NCBI GenBank assembly: GCA_009774375.1
Contig: VSNO01000003.1
Coordinates: 1-64,000 of the forward strand
DNA length: 64,000 nt
Direction: 5' to 3'
Source of the DNA: Lachnospiraceae bacterium
GTDB lineage: Bacteria > Bacillota > Clostridia > Lachnospirales > Lachnospiraceae
Part shown: positions 1 to 9,114 of the stretch, in pieces
Layout: the number at the start of each line of letters is the position of its first letter
Position numbering within the stretch: the stretch's first letter is position 1
Program-made: the position numbers and the translations under genes
Notes under the pieces: generated by a model
Databases searched by the model: none
The model's input: only the letters and a program-made list of their open reading frames with translations
Told to the model about the DNA's origin: nothing

Positions 1-99
1 TAGTTACAGTATGTCTTCATAGATATAACCGTAATGGGAATACTATGTTAGGATCAGCAGAAAGATCACTGACGCATCCTGATATGCGAACGAAGCGAA

Positions 100-115
100 G
101 GAACTGAACAGTTCC
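100..115. other. Short perfect palindrome upstream of mbl
   Basis: GGAACTG, two bases, then CAGTTCC form a perfect 7-bp inverted repeat. No T-run follows on either side, so it is a weak terminator candidate at best. It could be the end of an upstream element or a protein-binding site. The rest of 1-171 shows no convincing gene or promoter. Confidence 0.3.
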
Positions 116-171
116 TACATGATAAATGACTTGATTTTACAAATATGATTCAAAGAAAGGGGCACACAGCC

Positions 172-1164
172 ATGCAATACACAGATATTGGGATCGATCT
201 TGGTACCGCGAGTATATTAGTTTATATCAGAGGGAAGGGCGTTGTGCTGAAGGAGCCTTCCGTCGTTGCTTTTGACAGGGATACACAGAAGATAAAAGCC
301 ATCGGTGAGGATGCGCGGTTGATGCTCGGAAGAACTCCGGGAAATATCGTGGCAGTCAGGCCGCTCCGGCAGGGAGTCATCTCTGATTATAAAGTGACGG
401 AGCAGATGATGAAACACTTTATCCAGAAAGCGCTGGGCAGGAAGACCTTCAGGAAACCGATCATCGCGGTATGCGTACCGAGCGGTGTTACGGAGGTGGA
501 GAAGAAGGCGGTTGAGGATGCTACGTACCAGGCAGGCGCGAGGGATGTCAAGATCATTGAGGAGCCGATCGCTGCAGCGATCGGTGCGGGGATCGACATC
601 TCAAAACCCTGTGGGAACATGATCGTGGATATCGGGGGCGGTACTTCCGATATTGCGGTGATCTCGCTCGGCGGTACGGTAGTCAGTGCATCGATCAAGG
701 TTGCAGGCGATGACTTTGATGAAGCCATTGTCAGATATATGAGAAAGAAACACAATCTTTTGATCGGTGAGAGAACAGCAGAAGACATTAAGATTAAAAT
801 AGGTTCAGCATTTAAGAGGGCGGAGGTCGACTATCTGGATGTGAGGGGGCGCAACCTTGTCACAGGTCTTCCCAAGACGATCCGGGTTTCCTCCGAGGAG
901 ACGGAGGAGGCGCTGCGGGAGACGACCTCCCAGATCATCGATACGATCCACAGCGTTCTCGAGAAGACACCGCCTGAGCTGGCGGCGGATATCGCGGACA
1001 GGGGGATCGTGCTCACAGGAGGCGGAAGTCTGCTCTGCGGGCTGGAGGATCTGATCGAGTCCCGCACGGGCATCAACACGATGACTGCTGAGGATCCCAT
1101 GACTGCGGTTGCGATCGGCACGGGCAAGTATGTGGAATTTCTCGCGGGCAGCAGGGACGAGTGA
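172..1164 (+). CDS. mbl: MreB/Mbl family actin-like cell-shape protein
   Basis: This is an actin-like ATPase of the MreB family, which forms filaments under the membrane and positions the side-wall peptidoglycan machinery. The 330-residue product has the actin-fold nucleotide motifs: GIDLGTAS near residue 7, DIGGGTSD near 153 and LTGGG near 281. The start is ATG 172, with AAGAAAGGGG at 153-162. An in-frame ATG at 145 has no ribosome site and would add nine residues before the usual family N-terminus. The following flagellar rod genes give the same order as mbl-flhO-flhP in Bacillus subtilis, which favours the Mbl paralogue. Mbl rather than MreB is inferred from context; the family itself is certain. 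Confidence 0.93.
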   Translation: MQYTDIGIDLGTASILVYIRGKGVVLKEPSVVAFDRDTQKIKAIGEDARLMLGRTPGNIVAVRPLRQGVISDYKVTEQMMKHFIQKALGRKTFRKPIIAVCVPSGVTEVEKKAVEDATYQAGARDVKIIEEPIAAAIGAGIDISKPCGNMIVDIGGGTSDIAVISLGGTVVSASIKVAGDDFDEAIVRYMRKKHNLLIGERTAEDIKIKIGSAFKRAEVDYLDVRGRNLVTGLPKTIRVSSEETEEALRETTSQIIDTIHSVLEKTPPELAADIADRGIVLTGGGSLLCGLEDLIESRTGINTMTAEDPMTAVAIGTGKYVEFLAGSRDE

Positions 1165-1246
1165 CCGGCAGACATCGTTTCTCTCTACAAATATAATTGC
1201 AGTGCCTGTGCTGAGCCGGAGTTTTGTAACAGATTAGGAGGAACTT

Positions 1247-2023
1247 ATGCTTAGAGGTCTATACACATCATACACTGGTATGTTGAATGAGCAGTACAGA
1301 ATGGATATCATGTCGAACAATCTGGCAAACGCGGATACGACTGGTTTTAAGAAGGAAGGTTCTACGAGTCAGGCGTACTCGGAAGTGATGGCGGTGAAGA
1401 TCAAGGATCTGACAGAGAATCCCAACACACCCAGAAGGCTGGGGAACATGAGCCTCGGCGTGAAGATCGGGGAGACGTACACGGACTTCTCGCAGGGTTC
1501 GCTCAGGGATACGGGAAATACGTATGATATCGCACTTGGCGGAAGCGGATTTTTCAACATTGAGTTTACCAGCAAATCCGGGGAGACCTCTACGAAATAT
1601 ACGAGGGACGGCGGTTTTACCATCACGAAGGAGGGCTATCTGGTGACGAAGGATGGCGATTATGTCCTCGGTGAGAATGGCAGGATCCAGCTCTCGACAA
1701 CGGCAGGCACCACAGTCTTTGACCGCAATGGGGATATCTATCAGGATGACAGACTCGTGGCGAGCCTCAAAATATCAGATTTTGAAGATACCAATTATCT
1801 GACTCATTACGGCGAGACGATGTGGGATGTCAAGGAAGGTGCAGTGGAGACAGAAGCGGAGGATCCGGATGTCCGTCAGGGATATCTCGAGATGTCAAAC
1901 GCGAACGTCGTCAAGGAGATGGTAAACATGATAACGATATCAAGGCAGTACGAGTCAAACCAGAAGATGCTGACGACTTTTGATGAGACGCTTGAGAAGA
2001 CAATGTCACTGAGCAAAGTTTGA
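1247..2023 (+). CDS. flhO: Flagellar basal-body rod protein, FlhO/FlgF type
   Basis: This is a rod/hook-family protein of the flagellar basal body, assembled outside the membrane after type III export, so no signal peptide is expected or seen. The 258-residue product has the N-terminal rod motif with SNNLANADTTGFK near residues 25-37. It also has the C-terminal basal-body signature (QGYLEMSNANVVKEMVNMI, last 50 residues). A strong site, AGGAGGAAC, sits just before ATG 1247. It is followed after 16 bases by the paralogous flgG-type gene. The two resemble each other at both ends but differ in the middle, as is normal for the FlgF/FlgG pair. FlgF versus FlhO is only a naming question. Confidence 0.92.
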   Translation: MLRGLYTSYTGMLNEQYRMDIMSNNLANADTTGFKKEGSTSQAYSEVMAVKIKDLTENPNTPRRLGNMSLGVKIGETYTDFSQGSLRDTGNTYDIALGGSGFFNIEFTSKSGETSTKYTRDGGFTITKEGYLVTKDGDYVLGENGRIQLSTTAGTTVFDRNGDIYQDDRLVASLKISDFEDTNYLTHYGETMWDVKEGAVETEAEDPDVRQGYLEMSNANVVKEMVNMITISRQYESNQKMLTTFDETLEKTMSLSKV

Positions 2024-2039
2024 TAAGGGGGAACGATAG

Positions 2040-2861
2040 ATGGTACGGTCATTGTGGACAGGCGCGACAGGTATGATCGCGCAGCAGTTAAATGTAGACA
2101 ATATTGCCAACAACCTTGCCAATGTAAATACGACAGGTTACAAGTCGGAGGTTATGGAATTCAAATCACTTTTATATCAGACGATACAGACAAGGACCAC
2201 CACCGCAAACGGTGCGAACAAGCCGATCGGTGCGGAGGTAGGCCTGGGTGTCAGAAATTCTTCGATCACTTCCATTTTTACAGACGGAAACCTGCTCGAA
2301 ACTCCCGGGTCAGCGAATTTTGCGCTGAACGGACGCGGCTTTTTCGGCATCAGGGGTGCGGATGGCAATACATACTATACACGCAATGGTAATTTTGTGT
2401 TCGCGGTCGGACCGCAGGGCATCACGCTGGAGACGACAGACGGTCTTCCAGTGCTGGATTCTGAAGGGGAGCCGATCATTCTCGAGGATGACGACATCGT
2501 CACCAGCAAGATCACGGTCGGACGGAATGACGGGATGCTGTATTATCCCGATGAAAGCGGCGTACCGCAGAGCCTGGACGTTCAGATCGGGCTCTGGCAG
2601 TTCAACAATCCGGCAGGGTTGAGCAAAGAGGGAGACAGCCTGTTCTCGGAGACGGCGGCGAGCGGCGAGGCGATGAATGAGGCTGAGAATGATAATCTGC
2701 CCAGGACGAAAATGATTCAGGGCTATCTGGAAGGCTCCAACGTGCAGATCGCGGATGAGATGGTCAACCTGATCGTGGCACAGAGAGCCTATGAGATGAA
2801 TTCCAAGGTTATCACTACTTCGGATGAGATGCTTCAGCAGGCAAACCAGTTGAAACGCTGA
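2040..2861 (+). CDS. flgG: Flagellar distal rod protein FlgG (FlhP)
   Basis: This is a basal-body distal rod protein of 273 residues. The N-terminus (SLWTGATGMIAQQ, then NNLANVNTTGYKSE) is the classic FlgG start. The C-terminal helix carries QGYLEGSNVQIADEMVNL and ends in DEMLQQANQL, which packs in the rod core. ATG 2040 is preceded by AAGGGGGAACG. It is co-transcribed with flhO (16-bp gap) and the rod-binding gene (16-bp gap). Length is typical for FlgG. With only these three flagellar genes here, the main fla/che operon must be elsewhere. Confidence 0.94.
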   Translation: MVRSLWTGATGMIAQQLNVDNIANNLANVNTTGYKSEVMEFKSLLYQTIQTRTTTANGANKPIGAEVGLGVRNSSITSIFTDGNLLETPGSANFALNGRGFFGIRGADGNTYYTRNGNFVFAVGPQGITLETTDGLPVLDSEGEPIILEDDDIVTSKITVGRNDGMLYYPDESGVPQSLDVQIGLWQFNNPAGLSKEGDSLFSETAASGEAMNEAENDNLPRTKMIQGYLEGSNVQIADEMVNLIVAQRAYEMNSKVITTSDEMLQQANQLKR

Positions 2862-2877
2862 TAGGAGGTAGTTAGGT

Positions 2878-3264
2878 ATGAATATCGGTGGAGTGGGTTC
2901 GGCATATGCAGACTATATGACAAGCCAGGCTTCCGGCAGCAAGGCTGAGACGCTGCAGAATAAGCTGGAGAACGGCAGTGCGGCGGCGGATGAGGCAGAG
3001 CTCAGGGAGGCGTGCAAGGAGTTTGAGTCCTATTTTGTGGAGCAGGTCTTTAACGCGATGATGAAGACCACAAAAGTTTTCTCGGATGAGGAAAACGGCT
3101 ATGCGACAAAAATGGTAGATTATTTTAAGGATTTTGCAGTGCAGGAGCTGTGCGACAATGTGACGGACGGCGATGGGCTGGGGCTGGCAAATATCCTGTA
3201 TGAGCAGATGAAGCGCAACTACGGCATAGGGGTGGTACAGCCGGAGGAACTTTCTGGGGATTGA
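2878..3264 (+). CDS. flgJ: FlgJ-like rod-binding domain protein
   Basis: The 128-residue protein matches the N-terminal rod-binding domain of FlgJ, which caps or scaffolds rod assembly. The family core is visible as ACKEFESYFVEQVFNAMMK near residues 45-63, and then a C-terminal segment with YFKDFAVQELCDN and GLGLANILYEQM. The muramidase domain found in proteobacterial FlgJ is absent, as is usual in Firmicutes. TAGGAGGTAG precedes ATG 2878. It is the last gene of the mbl-flhO-flgG unit, with an intrinsic terminator just downstream. Confidence 0.85.
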   Translation: MNIGGVGSAYADYMTSQASGSKAETLQNKLENGSAAADEAELREACKEFESYFVEQVFNAMMKTTKVFSDEENGYATKMVDYFKDFAVQELCDNVTDGDGLGLANILYEQMKRNYGIGVVQPEELSGD

Positions 3265-3295
3265 ATCATTACATAGGGTGCATTGGCGGCGCGCG

Positions 3296-3324
3296 AGCAG
3301 GGGAAAGGATTTTCCCCTGCTTTT
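3296..3324 (+). terminator. Rho-independent terminator after the flagellar rod genes
   Basis: AGCAGGGGAAA (3296-3306) and TTTCCCCTGCT (3311-3321) form a perfect 11-bp stem with a GGAT loop, followed by more T residues to 3324. It closes the mbl-flhO-flgG-flgJ unit. It lies between the stop at 3264 and the recD2 start at 3350, so recD2 needs its own promoter or read-through. Confidence 0.85.
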
Positions 3325-3349
3325 GACAGTTTATGGAGGAACAGGCGTC

Positions 3350-5620
3350 TTGGAGAAACTGAAGGGTTATGTAGAGCACATTATTTTCAAAAACACCGAG
3401 AACGGCTACGGGGTGATCAGTCTCAAGGCCGGGGAGATGGAGATCACCTGTACAGGAATCTTCACCAACCTTGATGAGGGTGAGAGCATCGAGGCGGAGG
3501 GAACTTATGTAGAGCATGCTGTTTACGGAAAGCAGTTCAGGGTGGACCGCTTTGATGTGGTCGCCCCGGAGGACAGGGAGGCGGTGGAGCGCTATCTTGG
3601 CTCCGGTGCGATCAAGGGAGTCGGCGCAGCGCTCGCTGCCCGCATCGTGCGGCATTTCGGGGATGATACCTTCCGGATCATAGAGGAGGAGCCGGACAGG
3701 CTTGCTGAGATCAAGGGGATCAGTGAGCGCAAGGCGAGAGAGATCGCGGAGCAGGTGGAGGAGAAGAAGGATGCGAGGGATGCCATGCTTTTCCTGCAGA
3801 AATATGGCATCTCAAATACGCTGGCGCTCAGGATCTATAAACAGTACGGCATGGGGCTCTATAAGATCATGCAGGAAAATCCGTATAAACTGGCGGAGGA
3901 TGTGTCCGGTATCGGATTTCGTATCGCGGATGAGATCGCGTCGCGCATCGGGATCCATACGGACTCGGATTACAGGATCAGAAGCGGGATCCTGTACACA
4001 CTGCTGCAGGCGGGAACAGAGGGGCATGTCTTTCTGCCGGAAGGGATCCTGCTGGATAAGGCTGCTGACATGCTGGGGCTGAAGCCGGAACAGATCGAGC
4101 CGCAGATTGCCAATCTTGCGATCGACAAAAAGCTCGTGCTCAAGGAAAAAGTGCTGGAGGACGGGCAGAAGACCGTGTGCGTCTACAGTATGGGCGCCTA
4201 CTATGCAGAGCTGAACTGCGCCAGAATGCTGTATGAGCTTCAGCAGGCGTTCGACGGGGCGGAGCGTTTTACCAGAGTGGAACTGGAACAGCTGGAGAGG
4301 AAGATCGGGAAACTGGAGGAGAGCAGCTGCATGGAACTGGATGCCCTGCAGCGCAAAGCTGTGACGGAGGCGGTTCAGAATGGTATTTTTATCCTTTCCG
4401 GCGGTCCCGGAACCGGCAAGACGACGACGATCAATATGATCATCCGCTATTTTGAGCAGGAGGGCATGGATATCTTTCTGGCAGCGCCCACCGGAAGAGC
4501 GGCCAAACGCATGACGGAGGCAACCGGATTCGAGGCGAAGACGATCCACCGGCTGCTGGAGCTGAACGGCGATATGTCGGATGACAGACAGGCGTCGGCT
4601 GTGCATTTTGAGAAGAATGAACTCAATCCACTGGAGGCGGATGTCATTATCATCGATGAGATGTCGATGGTGGATATCCATCTGTTCCAGTCGCTGCTAA
4701 AGGCGATCGCGCCGGGGACGAGACTCGTGATGGTAGGCGACAGAAATCAGCTTCCTTCCGTCGGTCCGGGACAGGTGCTGAAGGACCTGATGGAGAGCGG
4801 GTGCATTGCCACGGTCGTGCTGTCAAAGATATTCCGGCAGGCGGGGGAGAGCGATATCGTAGTCAACGCACATTATATTAATGAAGGGAAAGCGATCAAA
4901 CTGGACAACAAGAGCAGGGATTTCTTTTTCCTGGAACGCGATAATGTCAATGTGATCTACAAGCATATGATCCTGCTGATCACGGAAAAGCTGCCCGGAT
5001 ATGTAAAATCAGGAGCCTATGATATCCAGGTGCTCACGCCGATGCGCAAGGGAGCGCTCGGGGTGGAGACATTAAACGGGATCCTCCAGCAGTATCTCAA
5101 TCCGCCGTCATCGGAAAAGCTGGAGCTGGCGCATGGCGACGGGGTGTTCCGCCTGGGCGACAAGGTGATGCAGATCCGGAATAATTATCAGCTTGAATGG
5201 GAGATCGTCAGCAAATATGGCATTGCAGTGGACAGCGGACAGGGCGTGTTCAACGGGGACGTGGGCATCATAAAGGAGATCAACGAGACGGCAAAGACGG
5301 TTGTCGTGGAGTATGACGACCTGCGCAGGGTCACCTATCCGATCACCGGGCTTGACGAGATCGAGCTGGCCTATGCAGTCACGATACACAAGTCGCAGGG
5401 AAGCGAATATCCTGCAGTGATCATGCCGCTCCTAGCGGGTCCGAAAATGCTGTTCAACAGGAATCTGCTCTACACGGGAGTGACACGGGCGAAAAGCTGT
5501 GTGACGATACTGGGAAGCAGGGAGACTGTCAATCAGATGATCGCAAACGAGAATGAACAGAAACGATACACAGGTTTGAAGGAAAGAATATGCGAGATCA
5601 TGAATCAGGATGTGGAATAA
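3350..5620 (+). CDS. recD2: ATP-dependent RecD2 (YrrC) family DNA helicase
   Basis: This is a superfamily 1B 5'-3' DNA helicase of the RecD2 type, found in bacteria that lack RecBCD and linked to DNA repair and replication-fork maintenance. The N-terminal OB-like segment is followed by helix-hairpin-helix repeats (GSGAIKGVGAALA and similar, about residues 80-200). Walker A GGPGTGKTTT is near residue 350, the DEMSMVD box near 431, and the C-terminal motif TIHKSQGSEYP near 677. I chose TTG 3350 (756 residues) because GGAGG at 3335-3339 is 10 bases away. An in-frame GTG at 3278 has no ribosome site, and its extension would read through the terminator hairpin. The 3' end overlaps comFC by 31 bases. 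Confidence 0.95.
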   Translation: MEKLKGYVEHIIFKNTENGYGVISLKAGEMEITCTGIFTNLDEGESIEAEGTYVEHAVYGKQFRVDRFDVVAPEDREAVERYLGSGAIKGVGAALAARIVRHFGDDTFRIIEEEPDRLAEIKGISERKAREIAEQVEEKKDARDAMLFLQKYGISNTLALRIYKQYGMGLYKIMQENPYKLAEDVSGIGFRIADEIASRIGIHTDSDYRIRSGILYTLLQAGTEGHVFLPEGILLDKAADMLGLKPEQIEPQIANLAIDKKLVLKEKVLEDGQKTVCVYSMGAYYAELNCARMLYELQQAFDGAERFTRVELEQLERKIGKLEESSCMELDALQRKAVTEAVQNGIFILSGGPGTGKTTTINMIIRYFEQEGMDIFLAAPTGRAAKRMTEATGFEAKTIHRLLELNGDMSDDRQASAVHFEKNELNPLEADVIIIDEMSMVDIHLFQSLLKAIAPGTRLVMVGDRNQLPSVGPGQVLKDLMESGCIATVVLSKIFRQAGESDIVVNAHYINEGKAIKLDNKSRDFFFLERDNVNVIYKHMILLITEKLPGYVKSGAYDIQVLTPMRKGALGVETLNGILQQYLNPPSSEKLELAHGDGVFRLGDKVMQIRNNYQLEWEIVSKYGIAVDSGQGVFNGDVGIIKEINETAKTVVVEYDDLRRVTYPITGLDEIELAYAVTIHKSQGSEYPAVIMPLLAGPKMLFNRNLLYTGVTRAKSCVTILGSRETVNQMIANENEQKRYTGLKERICEIMNQDVE

Positions 5621-6336
5621 AGGATGCGCTGGTGAATATGGTGTTTCCGCGCCGGTGTCCGGTGTGCGATGGACTTGTGCCGATGGGAGAGGGACTGATA
5701 TGCACACGGTGCAGGACAAAACCACAGTATATCACGGAACCGCGGTGCAGACGGTGCGGAAAGCAGCTTGTGGGGGAGCCGGGGCAGTCCGGCACGGGAG
5801 AATTCTGCCATGACTGTATGCGGAGGAAACATGTGTATGACTATGGTTATGCCCTCTATGACTACCAGAGTATGAAAAAGAGCATCTACCGGTTCAAGTA
5901 TGGGAAGAGGTGCGAATACGCAGCGTTCTACGCAAGGGATATCTGCGACAGGCTGTCAGAGGAGATCCGCATGATGGAGGCGGACGCCATTCTGCCGGTC
6001 CCGGTCCACGCATCGAGAAGAAGGAGCAGGGGATACAACCAGGCAGAGCTTGTCGCGGCGGAGCTGTCAAGGCTTACAGGGATCAAAATGTATGACAGAC
6101 TGGTAAAAAGGGTCCGGAAAACAACACCGCAGAAAGAACTTACCATACAAGAAAGACAAAATAATTTGAAAAAGGCTTTTAATATTACCGCAAATGTTGT
6201 AAAATTAAATAAAACAATTCTTGTCGATGACATATACACGACAGGGAGTACATTGGATGCCGTTGCCCTGGAGCTAAAGCGGCATGGGGTAAAGTCTGTT
6301 TATTTCATAGCACTCTGCATCGGCGAAGGGATGTAG
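5590..6336 (+). CDS. comFC: ComF family phosphoribosyltransferase-like protein
   Basis: This is a ComFC/GntX-type protein of 248 residues. In competent bacteria it takes part in handling incoming single-stranded DNA; elsewhere its role is less clear. The N-terminal zinc-binding region shows CPVC, CTRC, CRRC and CHDC pairs. The C-terminal phosphoribosyltransferase fold has the PRPP signature LVDDIYTTGST near residue 215. ATG 5590 has GGAAAG just upstream and overlaps recD2. A GTG at 5632 is a possible alternative start. Neighbouring yvyF downstream repeats the comFC-yvyF order of the B. subtilis late-competence and flagellar region. Confidence 0.9.
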   Translation: MRDHESGCGIKDALVNMVFPRRCPVCDGLVPMGEGLICTRCRTKPQYITEPRCRRCGKQLVGEPGQSGTGEFCHDCMRRKHVYDYGYALYDYQSMKKSIYRFKYGKRCEYAAFYARDICDRLSEEIRMMEADAILPVPVHASRRRSRGYNQAELVAAELSRLTGIKMYDRLVKRVRKTTPQKELTIQERQNNLKKAFNITANVVKLNKTILVDDIYTTGSTLDAVALELKRHGVKSVYFIALCIGEGM

Positions 6337-6365
6337 GAATAAAATGATCAATGGAGGGATTTTCA

Positions 6366-6779
6366 ATGAATGTAAGGAACTGTAGAAAATGTGGGAAGCT
6401 GTTTAATTACATGTCCGGGATGCCGATCTGTCCGGCATGCAAGGATAAGCTTGAGGAAAAGTTTCAGGCGGTAAAGAAGTATATCCGCGAGAACCGTCTG
6501 GCGGACATCAAGCAGGTTGCTGAGGACTGTGAGGTTGAGGTGGGGCAGATCCAGCAGTGGATCCGTGAGGAGCGTCTTGAGTTTACGGAGGACTCTCCGG
6601 TAAAGATTCCCTGCGAGAACTGTGGAGCGTCGATCCGGTCTGGAAAATACTGCGAGAAGTGCAAGCGTGAGATGACGAACAATCTCTCCAGCGTGATGGA
6701 TAAGCCAAAGGCTGTGCTGGTGGAGCCGAAGAAGCCGCAGTCCACTGGAAATAAGATGCGCTTCCTCGACAGACAGTAG
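6366..6779 (+). CDS. yvyF: YvyF-like flagellar operon zinc-ribbon protein
   Basis: This small cytoplasmic protein (137 residues) resembles the YvyF/TIGR03826 flagellar-operon family. It has two cysteine clusters: CRKC with CPAC at residues 6-26, and CENC with CEKC near 81-96. A helix-turn-helix-like segment (VAEDCEVEVGQIQQWI, about 48-63) lies between them. The family has been linked to flagellar gene regulation. ATG 6366 is chosen because GGAGGG at 6353-6358 is well placed; an ATG at 6351 lies inside that site. It follows comFC by 29 bases. Unlike B. subtilis, flgM and flgN do not follow. Confidence 0.82.
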   Translation: MNVRNCRKCGKLFNYMSGMPICPACKDKLEEKFQAVKKYIRENRLADIKQVAEDCEVEVGQIQQWIREERLEFTEDSPVKIPCENCGASIRSGKYCEKCKREMTNNLSSVMDKPKAVLVEPKKPQSTGNKMRFLDRQ

Positions 6780-6828
6780 CTTCCGGCTGATGTGACTGCA
6801 CAAATGTGATTGCATAAGGAAGAGAGTT

Positions 6829-7227
6829 ATGTTGAATGAAGAGAGAATAAGGCTGATGACCAGGATGGCCTGTTACGAGGCCGATGAGGGAAGAAAGAAC
6901 GTCGCGATCGGGAATTATTTCCGTGGCGATTATATCGGTCTGCAGGTCATCAAATCGATCATCGGCGCAACGATTGCGTATGTTATTTTATTTGCAATGT
7001 TTATCTTCTACGATTTTGAAGTTTTTATGGCAGACATCTACAAGATGGATCTGTTTGGTTTTGCAAAGTCAGTGATTATTTATTATCTGATCTTTACGGG
7101 AGCATATGCATTGATCTCATATGGAGTGTATACCTATCGGTATACAAGGGCAAGAAAAAGCCTGAAAACATATTACAATAACCTCAAAAAACTTGCTTAT
7201 ATGTATGAGCGGGAGACCAAAAAGTAG
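6829..7227 (+). CDS. Small two-helix membrane protein, unknown function
   Basis: I do not recognise this 132-residue protein. A charged N-terminus of about 38 residues, rich in Arg, Glu and Asp, is followed by two membrane segments (about 40-61 and 81-103). The basic, tyrosine-rich C-terminal tail has TRARKSLKTYYNNLKKL and would be cytoplasmic. ATG 6829 is preceded by AAGGAAGAG. It lies between yvyF and another multi-pass unknown, in tight spacing with the cdaA-cdaR-glmM group. A link with envelope or c-di-AMP physiology is only a guess from position. Confidence 0.75.
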   Translation: MLNEERIRLMTRMACYEADEGRKNVAIGNYFRGDYIGLQVIKSIIGATIAYVILFAMFIFYDFEVFMADIYKMDLFGFAKSVIIYYLIFTGAYALISYGVYTYRYTRARKSLKTYYNNLKKLAYMYERETKK

Positions 7228-7266
7228 TTTTTGGGATGGGTAAATAAGGTTGGAGAGGAAATAATT

Positions 7267-8226
7267 ATGACAAACCTTTTGGTTTTTAGGGAACAGTTGA
7301 GGAAGTTTTACAGCAAGTATGAGCTGTATCTCACACCAGTTTTTAAATTTTTGCTGGCGCTCGTGACGCTGATCATGATCAACAGCAGTATCGGTTACAT
7401 GAGTGAGCTGAAAAAAGCGGTGGTCGTGTTGGTGCTGGCGCTTATGTGCTCGTTTCTGCCGATGAATTTCATCGTGTTTGTGGCAGCGGCTGTGACGCTC
7501 GGACACCTGTACAAATTCTCGGCGGAATGTGCGCTGGTGGCGCTGGTCGTGTTCCTGCTGCTGTTCATCCTCTATTTTCGGTTCGCGTCAAAGGACACGA
7601 TCGCCGTGCTGCTGACACCGCTCTGCTTTATGCTGAAGATACCCTATGTAATGCCCATCGCGATGGGACTCGTGGGAACACCGTTTTCGGCAGTGTCGGT
7701 GGCGAGCGGGACGGTTGTGTATTATACAGTGAGTTATATGATCGGCAACGCGTCGATGCTGGGGACTTTTGAGGATGACGGCGCGCTGGAGAAATTCCGG
7801 TATGTCATTGACGGGATGCTCGGAAATAAGGCGATGTATGTGACGCTGGCAGCTTTTACCGCCACGCTGATCGTCGTGTATTTTATCAGGAGGCTCAGCG
7901 TCGATTACTCCTGGATGATTGCCATGATCACAGGGGCGCTTCTCGATGTGCTGGTCATGCTCTTCGGGGATCTGATGTACAATACAAATCTCTCGATCGC
8001 CGGTCTGATCGTCGGAAGCGTAGTGTCGGTGGCGCTCGCAAAGATACTGGAGTTTTTTGTGTTCAATGTGGACTACTCGCGGACGGAGTATGTGCAGTTT
8101 GAGGACGACGAATATTATTATTATGTGAAGGCTGTTCCCAAGAATACAGTGACAGCGCCGCAGAAGCGGGTGAAGACGATCAGGGTTCCGGAAAAGGCAG
8201 TCAGAGAGCAGAAGAGGGATAGATAA
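7267..8226 (+). CDS. Multi-pass membrane protein upstream of cdaA, unknown function
   Basis: This is an unrecognised integral membrane protein of 319 residues with about eight hydrophobic segments between residues 18 and 270. Its cytoplasmic tail has an acidic tyrosine cluster (EDDEYYYY) followed by a strongly basic end. ATG 7267 has GGAGAGGAA upstream; an in-frame TTG at 7231 lacks a site. It precedes cdaA by 15 bases and is very probably co-transcribed with it. I saw no transporter or enzyme motif. The Gly/Ser-rich stretch GTPFSAVSVASGTVVYY (near 140-155) resembles a pore or re-entrant loop, but that is a visual impression only. Confidence 0.75.
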   Translation: MTNLLVFREQLRKFYSKYELYLTPVFKFLLALVTLIMINSSIGYMSELKKAVVVLVLALMCSFLPMNFIVFVAAAVTLGHLYKFSAECALVALVVFLLLFILYFRFASKDTIAVLLTPLCFMLKIPYVMPIAMGLVGTPFSAVSVASGTVVYYTVSYMIGNASMLGTFEDDGALEKFRYVIDGMLGNKAMYVTLAAFTATLIVVYFIRRLSVDYSWMIAMITGALLDVLVMLFGDLMYNTNLSIAGLIVGSVVSVALAKILEFFVFNVDYSRTEYVQFEDDEYYYYVKAVPKNTVTAPQKRVKTIRVPEKAVREQKRDR

Positions 8227-8241
8227 AAAGGATGGATCAAA

Positions 8242-9114
8242 ATGGATATGATTCTTGAACGTCTTGGTTCCTATATGGAGACGTTATCATTGCGCAGTTT
8301 TAACATCAGATGGCAGGATATAGTGGAGGTTATCATTATATCCTTTTTGCTGTATCAGATCATGGCATGGATCAAACATACCAAGGTGTGGCTTCTCATG
8401 AAGGGGATCGTCATTATCATAGCGTTTATCCTGCTGGCGGTAGTCTTTCAGATGCACACGATCATATGGATCGTGGAACATGTGCTGAGCATAGCGGTCA
8501 CGGCGATGATCGTCATCCTGCAGCCGGAGCTGCGCCACGCGCTTGAGGAGCTTGGACGCAAGAGCTTCGTCACGAACCTGATCACGTTTGAGAAGGCGAC
8601 GGATGAGCGCTTTTCAGACAAGACGGTGAACGACCTGGTGAAGGCGAGCTTTGAGATGGGCAAGGTGAAGACCGGCGCGCTCATGGTGATCGAGCAGAAT
8701 GTGCTGCTCACAGAATACGAGAGAACAGGTATTGAGGTGGACGGACTGATCTCCAGCCAGCTGCTCATCAATATCTTTGAACATAATACGCCGCTTCATG
8801 ATGGTGCAGTGGTCATACGCGGGAACAGGGTGGTCTCGGCGACCTGTTATCTGCCGCTGTCCGACAATATGGAGATCAGCAAGGAGCTGGGCACAAGGCA
8901 CCGGGCGGGCGTGGGAATATCGGAAGTGACAGATGCGCTCACGATCATTGTGTCGGAGGAGACAGGGCACGTCAGTGTCACATATGAGGGAAAGCTGTAC
9001 CGCAATCTGGACGCCAACGGGCTGCGGGAGAAGATCAGCATGATTCAGAATAAGGAAGTGGAGGATAATAAGAAGCGCAGGCTCTGGAAAGGTAGGGCTA
9101 AAGATGAAAAATAG
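8242..9114 (+). CDS. cdaA: Diadenylate cyclase CdaA (DacA)
   Basis: This is the membrane-bound cyclase that makes cyclic di-AMP from two ATP; c-di-AMP controls potassium, turgor and cell-wall homeostasis in Gram-positives. Three membrane helices fill about residues 25-95, followed by the DAC domain. The catalytic DGA (HDGAVVIRG, near residue 187) and RHR (TRHRAGVG, near 218) motifs are both intact. The product is 290 residues, a little longer than B. subtilis CdaA because of a basic C-terminal tail. AAAGGATGG precedes ATG 8242. It overlaps cdaR by 11 bases and is followed by glmM, the conserved cdaA-cdaR-glmM order. Confidence 0.96.
   Translation: MDMILERLGSYMETLSLRSFNIRWQDIVEVIIISFLLYQIMAWIKHTKVWLLMKGIVIIIAFILLAVVFQMHTIIWIVEHVLSIAVTAMIVILQPELRHALEELGRKSFVTNLITFEKATDERFSDKTVNDLVKASFEMGKVKTGALMVIEQNVLLTEYERTGIEVDGLISSQLLINIFEHNTPLHDGAVVIRGNRVVSATCYLPLSDNMEISKELGTRHRAGVGISEVTDALTIIVSEETGHVSVTYEGKLYRNLDANGLREKISMIQNKEVEDNKKRRLWKGRAKDEK

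Noticed and set aside
1165..1246. Sigma-28 flagellar promoter before flhO
   Set aside because: No TAAA-15-GCCGATA-like pair was found; the gap holds only the ribosome site.
3278..3349. GTG start giving a 24-residue extension of RecD2
   Set aside because: No ribosome site, the extension covers the terminator hairpin, and RecD2 homology begins at the TTG at 3350, which has a good site.
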